A DNA stretch of 21,042 bases from Saccoglossus kowalevskii (Eukaryota > Hemichordata > Enteropneusta > Harrimaniidae). A program made the position numbers and the translations under genes. The stretch spans positions 36,609 through 57,650 of the forward strand of contig NW_003108590.1 of assembly GCF_000003605.2 (NCBI RefSeq), in the 5' to 3' direction. How positions within the stretch are numbered: position 1 is the stretch's first letter; each line of letters begins with the position of its first letter. The notes under the pieces are model-generated. The model was not told the DNA's origin and made no database searches. It saw only the letters and a program-made list of their open reading frames with translations. Of the stretch, positions 10,901 to 20,437 are shown piece after piece.

Positions 10901-11946
10901 CCAACATGAATTATTGAAGTCCTTCATAAAAAAATATATATAAATGAAGTCTGTCAGCTAAGCTTTCAATTAGTTAGCAGCTGAATCTAGAATACCCCGG
11001 AATCGTAGATTAAACTCGACGGTTTAACTTGAAGGTACGGATTAAGTGATCTCACATGACCTATACTGTGAATACTTTTACACTCAAAAAGATGCAGGGT
11101 ACATAACCTAAGACAAAAGAATACAATTCGTTAGAATCTGATATTAGCCAATATGAAGTCTAAAACAATCAAAGTTTCACTAGTTAGTCAACAAATCACA
11201 ACACCTAGGAACAATCAGTAAATCCATCACAATAAGATAAGGTAGCAGGTGGATATTTGACAAAACTTTACTTTAGAACACACACTAGATATTGTGTATG
11301 CTAAAATTATACAAAATCTACTAATTCATATTTTCACAACAATAGATGAGATATTGCTGTAACAAATCTTGTTTTGACAATGACTAGACCTTTTGATTCA
11401 AACACTACCAATATATAAACGACTGTAAGTCTTAAACTCGTACTGTTTTCTCAGTGATTTTCAGTTAGGATTTCACATATACAAATGGAATGCAACAAAT
11501 GAATACAAACATATATGATTTTTTTTTTCATGTATTCAACGTCCTTAAAAATTTAATACAGAATCTATATTATTTTTTGTGAGAAAGCTGTTCATGAGAG
11601 TTTGTTCTACATAATGCCTTATGAAAGATAAACGATAAATATTTTGATTCTAGTGAATCATAAAGTAGTTCCTTCATTCATTCATTCCACATGAACAGTC
11701 GAGTGAATAAAGATCATTCCACCTGCCACCTTTTACCAGTTCTCATGATTACTCCTTTTGGCAGAAATACACAGCAAGACAGATAGATTCAAAGAAGGTA
11801 ACATGCATTACACCACAACAAATCAAACAGGATATTCTGATGTAGAATTATAAGCTTATGTTGACTTTGTATGATAACTGGTTTGAACCAGTTTGAACCA
11901 GAGAATATAATCCAACAGTGACTGGATCAAACCGGTATGAGTCAGA

Positions 11947-12022
11947 TTTATTCAAATCAGTTTGCATGTTTGACTAACCTTCACCTTATGCACAAACTAT
12001 GAGCAAAGTAAGAATATTTAAT
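11947..12022 (-). promoter_or_regulatory. Candidate polyadenylation signals of the F-box/LRR gene
   Basis: On the minus strand there is ATTAAA at 12022-12017, about 61 bases after the stop, and a canonical AATAAA at 11952-11947, about 131 bases after it. In such AT-rich DNA these hexamers are common by chance, so the true 3' end could be further left. Confidence 0.35.
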
Positions 12023-12082
12023 TTCACATCAACAAATAAAAAGATGTTTTCAATTATTAACCTTGTTTCTCCCCAAAGTAGG

Positions 12083-12170
12083 TCATTCAAAGATTAAAAA
12101 CTTGTACTGAGAGTTCATGCTGCTGAGTCGGCGTAAACCACGTACACCATAGAGGTGAACCACACGCAAC
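12083..12170 (-). CDS. Last coding exon, C-terminal cap and stop
   Basis: The exon encodes LRRs' end and a C-terminal tail: LRVVHLYGVRGLRRLSSM, then NSQYKFLIFE and TGA at 12083-12085. The LRVVHLYG start matches the first strand of a repeat and fits directly onto CRK of the previous exon, so no coding exon is missing between them. The acceptor is GGCATTTAG|GTTGC, with a pyrimidine-rich tract upstream (TTTTTCCTTCCC). Confidence 0.85.
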
Positions 12171-15100
12171 CTAAATGCCGGATGAAATGGTCACATAGAC
12201 GGGAAGGAAAAAGTAAAACAAAGTTAGGGATTAGTTATGTTATCTAGGTAAACACGGGTTGAGGGCTGCATTCCAGTGGTTTGTATTAAAGCAGGAATTT
12301 GGCTTTTAGGTGGTGCAAGCAGTGCAAAAGCATTATGGGATATCAGTGATGCAGATGCATTGTGGGATATCAGTACACAGATGTATATGAGACGACAGTG
12401 ATTCAGATGCATTGTGGAATGAAGTTAACTGAAAAGAACTCAAATAGCCGAGGATGAGTGTGATGAATAAAGGTACTAGCATACAGACACCTGTGTGCAA
12501 CTTTAGTGCATTTTATCTGGTGTAGGAATGACGATAATGGTAAAGGTGCAAGTTTCGAGTTACCTCAGAAACTTAAGCGATCTGGTGTTAAAACGTTCCA
12601 ATTTTGTCTGTGTAGGGGGTTGATTTTTTGCATGTAAAAAAACGCCAGGAACAAAAGAAACTAGTGAATAAATTGCACTAGAAATCAACCCACGTTCTCG
12701 CACAGAAACTGACTGATGTCGCTGTAACTCGAAACAGGCCTGCAGTTCAAAGGTGAAAGTAACACAGTAATCATGTGCTGAAATAACATTGTATATAGAC
12801 ACATGGACATAAGTGTCAAATATTAAAACAAACATATATGAGTAAGTTAAACCAATAACTCATTGTCGGCCATGTGCTATTATTGGTAAATATATCATGT
12901 AATTTACTAATATTTGCAGATTTCCATGAAACTGCCATGCCTTCACTAGATGCCATTGTATCAGTGAAAGCATTGCAATCTTTTCTGCACAACTAGTAAG
13001 TTAGGGGGGTCATAAAACTATAATTTCATTTCATTTCACGATATAGACATTATCATGTTTCTGATGTACCCAGCAAGACATATGAACGTGACTGGCATGC
13101 TTATCGATGAGTTGAATCAGAATTAGGTATTACTGTGAGTGTTATTTATTAACTAAGAAAATAGACAAACACTAATGAAATATCTTGTATTGTGTGGAAA
13201 AAACAATTAGAGAAAATCAAATATAAGATGTCTTTGAATGACACATATGGATATTGACTCCTACTAGAATTTGGTTAAAATTTAGTACGAATAATGATGC
13301 ATAACATTTACAATTTCTTTATCGTTTAACATATGACAAAACAAACAATACAAACTTACTTTCGACAGTTCTTGGCTAATTTGATGACACTAGCTTCAGT
13401 GATATCAGAACAAAAACTTAATTTTAACGTTTCCAAATGTTTGTTGCAGTAACAAGCAATAGTTGAGACACTGTGAACAAAAGTATATGTATATTATACA
13501 GTCGGGTAATACCAGGTAATAATAATAATGTTTGGGTAAATCAACAGGTGGTGGAAGTCGGTGCATTCTGGGTGTCAGAGTGTCAGTGACATAATGTGTA
13601 TGTTTGTATAATAGAATAGCAATGAAGTATCGTACAAGGTTATTAAGAGAATACTGCAAAGTACTGTAAAATACTTCATTTTCGCTTGGAATTAATTTTC
13701 GCTGTTTGCTAAACGAATGTTTCAATGTTAATAAAATCCAGCGAATATACCTTTTTTTCTATATTTTACATTCAACTCGCCAAAAATCAGGTGAAAATAA
13801 ATTCCATACAAAACACCCAAAATGTCACCCAAAAAGTATTTTACAGTATACACGAAGGAAGTAAAGGCAGTACACGATAGTATCAACTGACACATAGAAA
13901 AGGTCAGTGTTGGTCAAGGACGTATTCATTATATACATCCAGTATTTTTGAAGTTCTTGGTCGTTTTTTTTTAAAAAAAACACACAAATAGGGCCCCTGA
14001 TATTGTTAAACAACACCGTTTTTTTCCTAGTTGGCTGCCATGACCTAAGCTATATGCAGTGATGTAAAGGTGTGAATGATATGTAAACAGTAACTGCGCC
14101 ATAATTTGCAATCATGTGATCAACTGGCCAATTTCCTGTAAGGATCCACCATCTTTTCCTACTTTTCTCATTTAGTGAGATATAACAGCCCAAAATGTCA
14201 GCAAAATCCATTTTTTGAAACTCATGCACAAGCGATCTATTTATGTTCAAGTGACATGATTCTATTTTCTGTCAACAATATTGCTATGTCTAATGTAAAC
14301 AAAGAAGTGTTTGAATAACACTTAAATATGACCCAAACTGATTTTCCGAATAAGAAAGACCTTCACAACACATTGCAAAGTGTCTGCTGATGATGAAAGT
14401 CTTTGAAAATTGCTGATTCTGTCTGCATAGGTAATTTATTGCTGTACAAAGTCATATGAGAAAAAAATGGTCATAAACCAAATTTGTAAGATGAACGTGT
14501 TATTACTGAATAGATGGGAAAAAAAAGCAAAACAAGATCCATTCATCCAATTGAAAAATGTCTTCCAATTTTTAAATACACTGTAATATAATGAACACCT
14601 TTATAATGAATTTCCTGATATAATGAACACAGCGTGTCTCCCGCTCACAAAAAACCCAATGTATTATGTGCTTCATTATAGTGAACATTTCACTATAACA
14701 AACTAAATGTCCTCCAAAGAGTTCGTTATAAAGAGGCTACAGTGTAATAACAATAAAAAAATGTGTTAGAAACGATCAGTTATATTTTTAAAAAATTAAA
14801 AGGTAGAAGGGTACAGACCTATTTGTAAAGATACATAAGTTTTAGTAGTTTGAACTATTTGATACCTATGCAATAGAGTGTTCTTACATAAAAATCTTTG
14901 CACATTCATTTTGAGCAACCAACCCATTCAAGTGTGTTACCTTTTATGATTGATACGTGTAGAGCTGACATCAAGGTGAATCAAACCATGGCAACTCATT
15001 GCAATCGACCTTACACCTGTATTACTGATTTTCTTGCATCCGCTTAGATCTAAAGACCTATAAATAATGCATAAATTAATAAAATTCACATTTTTGGTTA

Positions 15101-18100
15101 TTAAATGATGGCATAAAGTATAAGAACAGGAGTGTCAGTGCAGTCTCTATTCTTAGCATTGTAAATTGTTTTATTACTGTGAATCGTAATTCAGTCAATC
15201 AATCAAGTGTGAGTGGTCAATGACTGCAGTCAACCATATAGTACAGTTACAAGTATTCAATGATATTTAAGAATTTATTATGATAATTAAACTAATTAAA
15301 ATAATAAATTAAATAATAATTAGAATGAGGCAAGTTGTTTAGCATGACTGATTGCTCGGGGTGAATAAATGTCACAAATGTTCAACATGTGATTGAGAAG
15401 ACAAAACAAGCAGAAACACACCGTATTGGATACCTTCTGAGACATAATTAGAGGGATGCTAGCTTGTGAGAACAAAGTTTCCAGGCGAGTGATAACAATT
15501 CAATATTTCTGTTAAAAGCATTTGATGCACATGATGGGTCAAGTACTGGGGTAATACAGAGTTTAAACACATATTAGCTGAAAATACACAACTCTGAGCA
15601 GTCACGTGGAATCTATACTTGCTTCTGGAACATATGGTCCATTTTGAAGAACACACTTTCAGTGCTGTTGCTACTTAACACTACTGGTAGTTGTATTGTC
15701 GAGGTGTAATTTATATTTCAAATTGTGTGTTTGCAATTATAAGTTTCCTGTGATTATAATTTTAAATCAATTAATAATAAATAATCACTCCCATACTCAC
15801 ACATCAGTGGTTATAGAAAAAAGTTACCGGTACTTATAATTCAAAGCAAACCTTCCTTACCTTATTGTTGGTAAGTAAGTTGCAATTTCCACTAAAGCAT
15901 TGTCAGTGATCAGAGGACAGTTAGCAAGTACAAGACTTCGCAGTTTATGGCAGTTTCTCACTATCTTTCTAATACAAGTGTCTTTAATCTGAGAAAAGAG
16001 CAATACAAAAAACACTGTATCAACATGTAGAAAGTGACATTATCATTCAGTAAGGCATACCACCAGATGTTGTTATAGGATATCACTTCTCATGTTTTTG
16101 TATGTACAAACACTGTAACCTTGTTATAACGAACAACTTTAAAATGAATTTCCTGATATAATGAACACATAGCATGTCCCCAGCTCATAACAAATCTATC
16201 GTGTTATGTGCTTCATTATAGTGAACACTACACTATAACAAATTAATGGTATGCCTCCCCCCAAAGAGTTTGTTTTTTTGAGGTTATAGTGATATTTCTG
16301 TGTCTATTTATTAGCAACGTTCATTACCACATTCAAATTCTAATACTAATGTGACTTTATCACTAATATAGGCATAACACAACTGACCAATCACAATAGT
16401 GCAGTTACTATGACACAACAATGTGCACTGATAAAACTAAAACAGATCTTTACTCAGATGTACCTTTACTGGGGATATACTAATCATAGAGCAAATAAAT
16501 AGTAGTGAGAATATTCATTAGTAAGCTACTTTAAAATTCATTATTTTTGCTGAAGAGATGATTTAGTGTAAATAAAATCCAGCGAATATTCTTTTTTATC
16601 TATACTTTTTATTCAGCTTGTCAAAAATTAGTGAAAATAAATTTTCATACAAGACACCCCAAAATGCTTTTCAGCAAAAATTAATTATAGCAAAAATAAA
16701 GCATTTTACAGTATTATATGAATTAATTTCACATCACATACCTGCTTACATCCCCTGAGATCAAGGTGTTCAATGTTGCTAAGAGACAATGCTAATTGAG
16801 ATATACATGCATCCGTCAGCTGAAAACAAAACAACACAAAAATACGCTAAATACAAAATAACCATGAAGACTTTTATACATGTATGCAAGACAGCACAGG
16901 AAGTATCAAGAACATATTTCAGAAACAAGTCCTGTGAACCAGGATAGTATACAGTAAATGGTTTAATTTTCATTACTAGCAATTTTCATGATGTCAAAAT
17001 CTTATAGAAATTGTGAAGACAAAAGTTTTGGGAGGTCCCTTCATGTCTAGGATCCCACAGAAATTGTCACTGCTACAAAATATTCACCGACTAGTGAAAA
17101 TTCATCCCTCATGAAATTAAAGTGATCTACAGTATATACAGTTTACAGTGTTTGTGTTCAAACTTACCTTGGAGCAGTTTGCCAGGTTGAGTGTATCTAG
17201 ATTCCTACAGCAGCTCCCCAGTATTATAATACAATTCGCAGTTATGTTGAAGCAGCCAAACAATTCCAATACTTCTAGACTGTATGTCAATCAAAATAAA
17301 ATCATTTTATACATTGTGTGTGAGTGTGTGTACCACAGTTAAAGAATCAGTTTACAAATAAACATCCCAACGACATTAAACTGTAAAATAATTTATTTTC
17401 GCTTGGAATTAATTTTTGCTATTTTCGCTGAAGGAATGATTCAGTGAAAATAAAATCCAGTGAATATACTAGTTTTCCTATATTTTACATTCAACTCATA
17501 AAAAACCAGTGAAAATAAATTCTAGCTAAAATATTTTACAGTAGACAGTGTGTGCTAATACCTACCTGTCTGAATGTTTATTGATGAGAGCAAATACTGC
17601 TTCATCTGTAATGCTTTGACAACCATTTAAACACATAGTTTCCAATCTAGAAAAACCAATGACAAGAATCAGTAAAGATATGCATTTCAATGCATCACAA
17701 GATAGTGAGTATGCCGATAGTTTTCCTCAATCACCAAATAAATGTATGCACATACATCCCAACAGTTGTTGCTGGCTAACATACATTTAACACAGAAATT
17801 CCCTATATAGTAATTCCATGTGACAGGCCTGAACAAAAAAAGCCTGAACAAAAAAAAAAATTGGGAAACCAAACAAGTTTTTTAATTATGACCCTCAGCT
17901 GCATGAATGTTCACATCATAATGCAGTCCATGATTATTTCTTTTTATCCATATGAATCAGAAATATGCAATCTCATTTGTATTAAAAGATAGAGCATCAC
18001 ATAATTTTTACTCTATGTTTTGGCTTCTCTGTCTACACATGTATTATGTAAAAAAATCCACAACAAGATATATGTTTCATAATTGAAAGTTAATAAATGC

Positions 18101-20437
18101 TAGTATTATGTATATGTATTAAAGTGTAACTGAATTGGGCCAATTGACTTTTTTTTGCGCAAAATTTATTTATAAACAACATTGTGAAAAATGTACATAA
18201 AATAAATAAACAATCAATAATAATATTCACTTGATATTCACTTGATTTTTTTTCATAATGTTGTTTATAAATAAATTATGCTGACAAAAAAGTCAATTTT
18301 CCCAATTTAGTTACACTTTAAGGTTGAATTAGATTCAAAAAAACATTCTCTGAAACAGAAACAAACAAACATTTCCAAATTCTACCATATGTGGCATACT
18401 TCACCATAATGTGAAATTGCCATAAAAAAAATGTGTGATGATGAAAAGCAGAAACCCTAAGGCAGGCACATAAAATTGATTGCTATAAGATTGTTGCATG
18501 GAACTCGCCAAATCTGTATTTATGCATATTTTACCTGTGTGAACTGTCAACTACTGCCATCACAGCATTGTCAGTAACATTGCACCAGCTTGCATCCAAT
18601 GATTTCAGATTAGGACATCTTGTAACATGCAATAGTACGGAATCTCCAGTCAACTCACCCTGGCTGCATCCACTGATGTTTAACTCCTGTACAATGGAAT
18701 ACAAATAAAAACAATGTGTGCATGTGTGTGTTCTAGGGCAGAGTAAACATGTAAAAATATGACAGAACCCTTGTCCAATTGGAGGGGCATAGAATTTAGT
18801 GTGATTAATCCTCCTACATGTACCATACACAGTATCATATGAGAAATTATATGTATGCATTGACTGATAATTCTGGCATTATAGGCTTTCTACTTTTAAC
18901 AATATAGACCATTTTTAATTTATTGCAGTCATGAGTGGAATTGAACGCAAAAATGAACAAAGGTCATAGCGTTATAGTGGCATCAGAACATCGTGTGGGA
19001 ATCAACAAAGACAAAGGTATTTTTGATGTATTTTCTCGCTTAACAATGTACTACTGTAAAGAGGTTAATTATTCACTCGGTTTTAATTTTGCTCATTTTG
19101 CAGACTGGAAAATGTGCTAAATTAAAACCCAGTGAATATGTAAAATTGAGCATAGAACATATTATCTAAACAATAAAACCGTGAAATGCTAAATCAGTGA
19201 AATACAAACCCAGTGAAAATTAGTAATTTTACAGTATACACATTTGATAATAATGCAATATTCTTCTCTGAATTATCAGCATTTTGACAGTCAGCTATAA
19301 AATTCAAGTTCAAAATCAAATCTTGATTTTTGTGACAGACGTATGTATGGTTCACTCATTTCATTCAACATGTGAAATCTCGCAGTAAACCCTCAGAGGG
19401 GATGTGTGAATGAAACAGTTTATTTAATGATTGATGTGGTTAACACACTTTCGACTCTATTTATTCCCTGTGACTGGCTATTTGAAAGTCTAAAGAAAAA
19501 TCTTTATTCAAAATGACCTCAGTATGTCATATTGCTATTGGAAAACGTCCTTGTTTCCACAGAAACAAGTTCAGGTACACCCTCAATCCATCCCCAAAGG
19601 GAGATTGCTGTTGGGCCACATGATGTTCAATGTGGAACCCACATGATGTATACAACATGCGTAAAATACGTTGTTTGTTTACATGAAATTCAAACACATG
19701 GTGTACAATGAGCACCATACTATACTATACTAATGTAATACTAACCTGTAAGCTATCACTGCAGGATCTGAAGAGACTTCTCAGTCCGGAGCTTGTTATA
19801 TTGTCACCTTGACATTGTAAAAAAGACAAACTAACAGGATGCTTCTTGCCTATCTGTTCCAGCCAAGTATTGCACAGTGATTTCTTTTCAAGAGTTATTT
19901 GCTTCCCTGTAATAAAGGGAACATAATTTTTTTTCAAAATGGTGAAGGGATTGGTGTATGCATTCTATGCTATGGAATAAAAAACCACACCTTGTAATGC
20001 AGCTCACATGCACATAGGACTTGCCTGTACAGTGTTTATGAAAGCATCGCTACAATGGCTTAGGGTTTGAGTCAGAAATAAGTATAACTACAATTTGCAC
20101 TTACATAAAGTTTCATCTCGACAGATTCTATTAAACAAGAGACACACTTGAGTACAAGCAGCAAGGTCTTTGTGACTTAAATAGGAAAATATTGTCAACA
20201 ACAGCTCATCAGGTAATAGTTGCCATAGTGAGACATCATGTCCACCCCTTGGACTCTGAAATCACAATTAATATGAAAATAATTACACAATAACACGATA
20301 CATTTATTTATTTATTTATTTATTTACATTTTCTCACCTCCTTGGCCACTGGGAGTGTGAGAACACTGATGTGAGAATATATCGACCCCACACTCTGTAT
20401 GTATATGCGTACATGAAGCGGTTTTGTAAACAATTCT
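12083..20437 (-). CDS. F-box and leucine-rich-repeat protein, multi-exon gene, 5' end missing
   Basis: Gene-level entry; exons are listed separately. Ten firmly joined exons and one candidate upstream exon give 425 residues ending at a TGA. F-box proteins bind SKP1 through the F-box and so join the SCF (SKP1-cullin-F-box) ubiquitin ligase; the repeat domain selects the substrate. Seen here: an F-box at about residues 43-86 (LLPDELLLTIFSYL, then CTQVCLLFNRIC) and about eleven repeats of 25-27 residues of the form LxxLxLxxCxxITDxxL over residues 110-425. No membrane segment is visible. All ten introns are GT...AG, 82 to about 1470 bases, and every exon junction preserves the frame, which chance would not give. 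The initiator Met and any N-terminal domain lie outside the window. The subfamily is unsettled: an FBXO41-like protein and FBXL2/7/20-type proteins are possible. KDM2-type proteins also end in F-box plus LRRs, but no JmjC or CXXC domain is visible here. The family call is secure, the orthologue is not. Confidence 0.92.
12330..12420. repeat. 26-27-bp tandem repeat, about 3.5 units
   Basis: Units start at 12330, 12357, 12383 and 12409. The core is GCATTGTGGGATATCAGT followed by a GATGCAGAT-like tail. The third unit is diverged and the last is partial. It lies in the last intron of the F-box gene. Confidence 0.8.
13360..13470 (-). CDS. Exon encoding the end of repeat 10 and repeat 11
   Basis: The exon is 111 nt, residues 360-397. 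It encodes SVSTIACYCNKHLETLKL, then SFCSDITEASVIKLAKN and CRK. The acceptor is TGTTCACAG|TGTC and the donor is CGAAA|GTAAGT. It leaves in phase 2 and splits the Lys codon completed by the last exon. Confidence 0.93.
13662..13848. mobile_element. TA-flanked MITE, TACTGT...ACAGTA family, copy in intron 9
   Basis: The element begins TACTGTAAAATACTTC and ends AAGTATTTTACAGTA, so its ends are inverted repeats. The interior (AAAATCCAGCGAATATAC, TACATTCAACTCGCC) is the reverse complement of the copy at 9574-9785. It lies 191 bases upstream of the acceptor of the exon ending at 13360. TA at both ends fits a Tc1/mariner-like TA target duplication. It has no coding capacity. Confidence 0.85.
14579..14744. 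mobile_element. Pogo-like MITE, CACTG...CAGTG with TA target duplication
   Basis: The element runs from CACTGTAATATAATGAAC to GAGGCTACAGTG and is flanked by TA on both sides (14577-14578 and 14745-14746). Ends that read CACTGTAACCT-x-GTTATAACGAAC are familiar from pogo/Tigger-type elements. The interior has TTATGTGCTTCATTATAG. Length is 166 bp. It lies in the intron between the 14941-15057 and 13360-13470 exons. Confidence 0.82.
14941..15057 (-). CDS. Exon encoding repeat 9 and the start of repeat 10
   Basis: The exon is 117 nt, residues 321-360. It encodes SLDLSGCKKISNTGVRSI, then AMSCHGLIHLDVSS and TRINHK. Repeat 10 has Ser-Thr where the other repeats have a conserved Cys. The acceptor is TTTATAG|GTCTT and the donor is AAAAG|GTAACA. 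It enters and leaves in phase 2. Confidence 0.93.
15861..15988 (-). CDS. Exon encoding the second half of repeat 7 and repeat 8
   Basis: The exon is 128 nt, residues 279-321. It encodes IKDTCIRKIVRNCHKLRS, then LVLANCPLITDNALVEIA and TYLPTI. The acceptor is TTTTCTCAG|ATT. The donor is ATAAG|GTAAGG, leaving in phase 2 and splitting an Arg codon. Confidence 0.94.
16111..16291. mobile_element. Pogo-like MITE, second copy
   Basis: The left end CACTGTAACCTTGTTATA is better preserved than in the 14579 copy. It shares ATGAATTTCCTGATATAA and TTATGTGCTTCATTATAG with that copy, in the same orientation. The right end GAGGTTATAGTG has decayed and the TA flanks are lost. It lies in the intron between the 16742-16819 and 15861-15988 exons. 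Confidence 0.8.
16527..16713. mobile_element. TA-flanked MITE, TACTGT...ACAGTA family, diverged copy
   Basis: The left end is decayed (TACTTTAAAATTC) and the right end is intact (GCATTTTACAGTA). The interior AAAATCCAGCGAATATTC and the AAAATTAGTGAAAATAAA block align with the 13662-13848 copy in the same orientation. It sits 28 bases from the donor of the exon at 16742-16819. Confidence 0.8.
16742..16819 (-). CDS. Exon encoding the second half of repeat 6 and the start of repeat 7
   Basis: The exon is 78 nt, 26 residues, phase 0 at both ends: LTDACISQLALSLSNIEH, then LDLRGCKQ. It is exactly one repeat length but offset by half a repeat from the 81-nt exon. The acceptor is GTTTTCAG|CTG and the donor is AAGCAG|GTATGT. 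A MITE (16527-16713) lies 28 bases into the following intron. Confidence 0.92.
17168..17279 (-). CDS. Exon encoding repeat 5 and the start of repeat 6
   Basis: The exon is 112 nt, residues 215-252. It encodes SLEVLELFGCFNITANC, then IIILGSCCRNLDTLNLANC and SK. The acceptor is GACATACAG|TCTAG and the donor is TCCAAG|GTAAGT, a strong consensus donor leaving in phase 0 just before the LTD of repeat 6. Confidence 0.93.
17379..17543. mobile_element. TA-flanked MITE, TACTGT...ACAGTA family, copy near a 5' splice site
   Basis: The element begins AACTGTAAAATAATTT and ends AAATATTTTACAGTA. It shares the TTCGCTTGGAATTAATTT and AAAATCCAGTGAATATAC blocks with the other copies, in the same orientation as 13662-13848. 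It starts 22 bases into the intron that follows the 17566-17646 exon. The first TA is mutated to AA. Confidence 0.82.
17566..17646 (-). CDS. Exon encoding exactly one leucine-rich repeat (repeat 4)
   Basis: The exon is 81 nt, one 27-residue repeat unit (LETMCLNGCQSITDEAVF, then ALINKHSD), with phase 2 at both ends. It is a self-contained repeat module. The acceptor is TTTTTCTAG|ATTGG and the donor is GACAG|GTAGGT. A MITE (17379-17543) begins only 22 bases into the following intron. Confidence 0.93.
18119..18321. mobile_element. TTAA-bounded foldback element
   Basis: The two arms are about 74 bases each and inverted: left TTAAAGTGTAACTGAATT, right TTAGTTACACTTTAA. They also share ATTTATTTATAAACAAC/GTTGTTTATAAATAAAT. 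Only about 50 bases separate the arms, and these contain a doubled ATTCACTTGAT. TTAA at both ends fits a piggyBac-like or Kolobok-like target site. The whole element could fold into one long hairpin in the pre-mRNA. Confidence 0.85.
18535..18686 (-). CDS. Exon encoding leucine-rich repeats 2 and 3
   Basis: The exon is 152 nt, residues 138-188. It begins ELNISGCSQGELTGDSVL and continues with CPNLKSLDASWCNVTDNAVM, so it carries two clear repeats with conserved cysteines. The acceptor is TGTACAG|GAG (phase 0). The donor is CACAG|GTAAAA and leaves in phase 2, splitting an Arg codon with the next exon. Confidence 0.94.
19052..19236. mobile_element. TA-flanked MITE, second subfamily (GGTTAATTATTCAC type)
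   Basis: The element begins TACTGTAAAGAGGTTAAT and ends TTAGTAATTTTACAGTA. It shares the outer TACTGTAAA/TTTACAGTA with the first subfamily but has a different interior (TTCACTCGGTTTTAATTT and repeated CCAGTGAAA). It lies in the intron between the 19746-19906 and 18535-18686 exons. Confidence 0.8.
19746..19906 (-). CDS. Exon linking the F-box to the first leucine-rich repeat
   Basis: The exon is 161 nt and starts in phase 1, completing the shared Trp codon. It encodes residues 84-137: the end of the F-box (WKQITLEKKSLCNTW), a linker, and a first degenerate repeat (VSLSFLQCQGDNITSSGL, then RSLFRSC). The acceptor is TTACAG|GGAAG and the donor is TTACAG|GTTAGT, leaving in phase 0. Confidence 0.93.
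20105..20255 (-). CDS. Exon encoding the F-box
   Basis: This exon encodes about residues 34-84. It holds the F-box core: LWQLLPDELL, then TIFSYLSHKDLAACTQVC and LLFNRICRDETLW. The L-P-x-E/D-h-L-L-x-I-F-x-Y-L start and the later V-C-x-x-F/W-N pattern are the usual SKP1-binding face. The acceptor is ATTTCAG|AGTCC and the donor is TTTAT|GTAAGT. The exon ends one base into the Trp codon that the next exon completes, giving the typical ETLWKQI end of an F-box. Confidence 0.93.
20302..20327. repeat. ATTT tetranucleotide repeat in the first visible intron
   Basis: About six TTTA units, starting 10 bases inside the 82-base intron downstream of the candidate upstream exon. Confidence 0.92.
20338..20437 (-). 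CDS. Candidate exon upstream of the F-box exon
   Basis: The reading frame that joins in phase 0 to the F-box exon encodes 33 residues with coding character, including RELFTKPLHVRIYI and YSHISVLTLPVAKE. It ends at a good donor (GAG|GTGAGA, intron from 20337). The proposed acceptor is AATCAG at 20438-20440, about 14 bases after a TACTAAT branch-point-like motif at 20451-20457. The pyrimidine tract is weak, and an in-frame TAA at 20452-20454 limits how far the exon can extend. It would enter in phase 2, needing two bases from an exon further right. Another minus-strand frame is also open here for 88 codons, so the frame choice rests on junction phase and residue character. I do not recognise this segment as a known domain. 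Confidence 0.5.

Larger units (their letters stand above)
10359..11946. other. 3' flank of the F-box/LRR gene, no other gene seen
   Basis: Apart from the triplet microsatellite and a 10-bp hairpin, this is AT-rich single-copy-looking sequence. Part of it could be 3' untranslated region if the polyadenylation site lies further left than proposed. Confidence 0.5.

Noticed and set aside
12560-12613. Alternative last exon after an ACACAG acceptor, ending in a nearby stop
   Set aside because: It would replace the LRR-like LRVVHLYG continuation with a short unrelated tail; the 12170-12083 exon continues the repeat pattern.
12083-20437. KDM2-type histone demethylase
   Set aside because: KDM2 proteins end in F-box plus LRRs, but no JmjC, CXXC or PHD sequence is in the window and the repeats here are more regular. 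It cannot be fully excluded because the N-terminus is missing.
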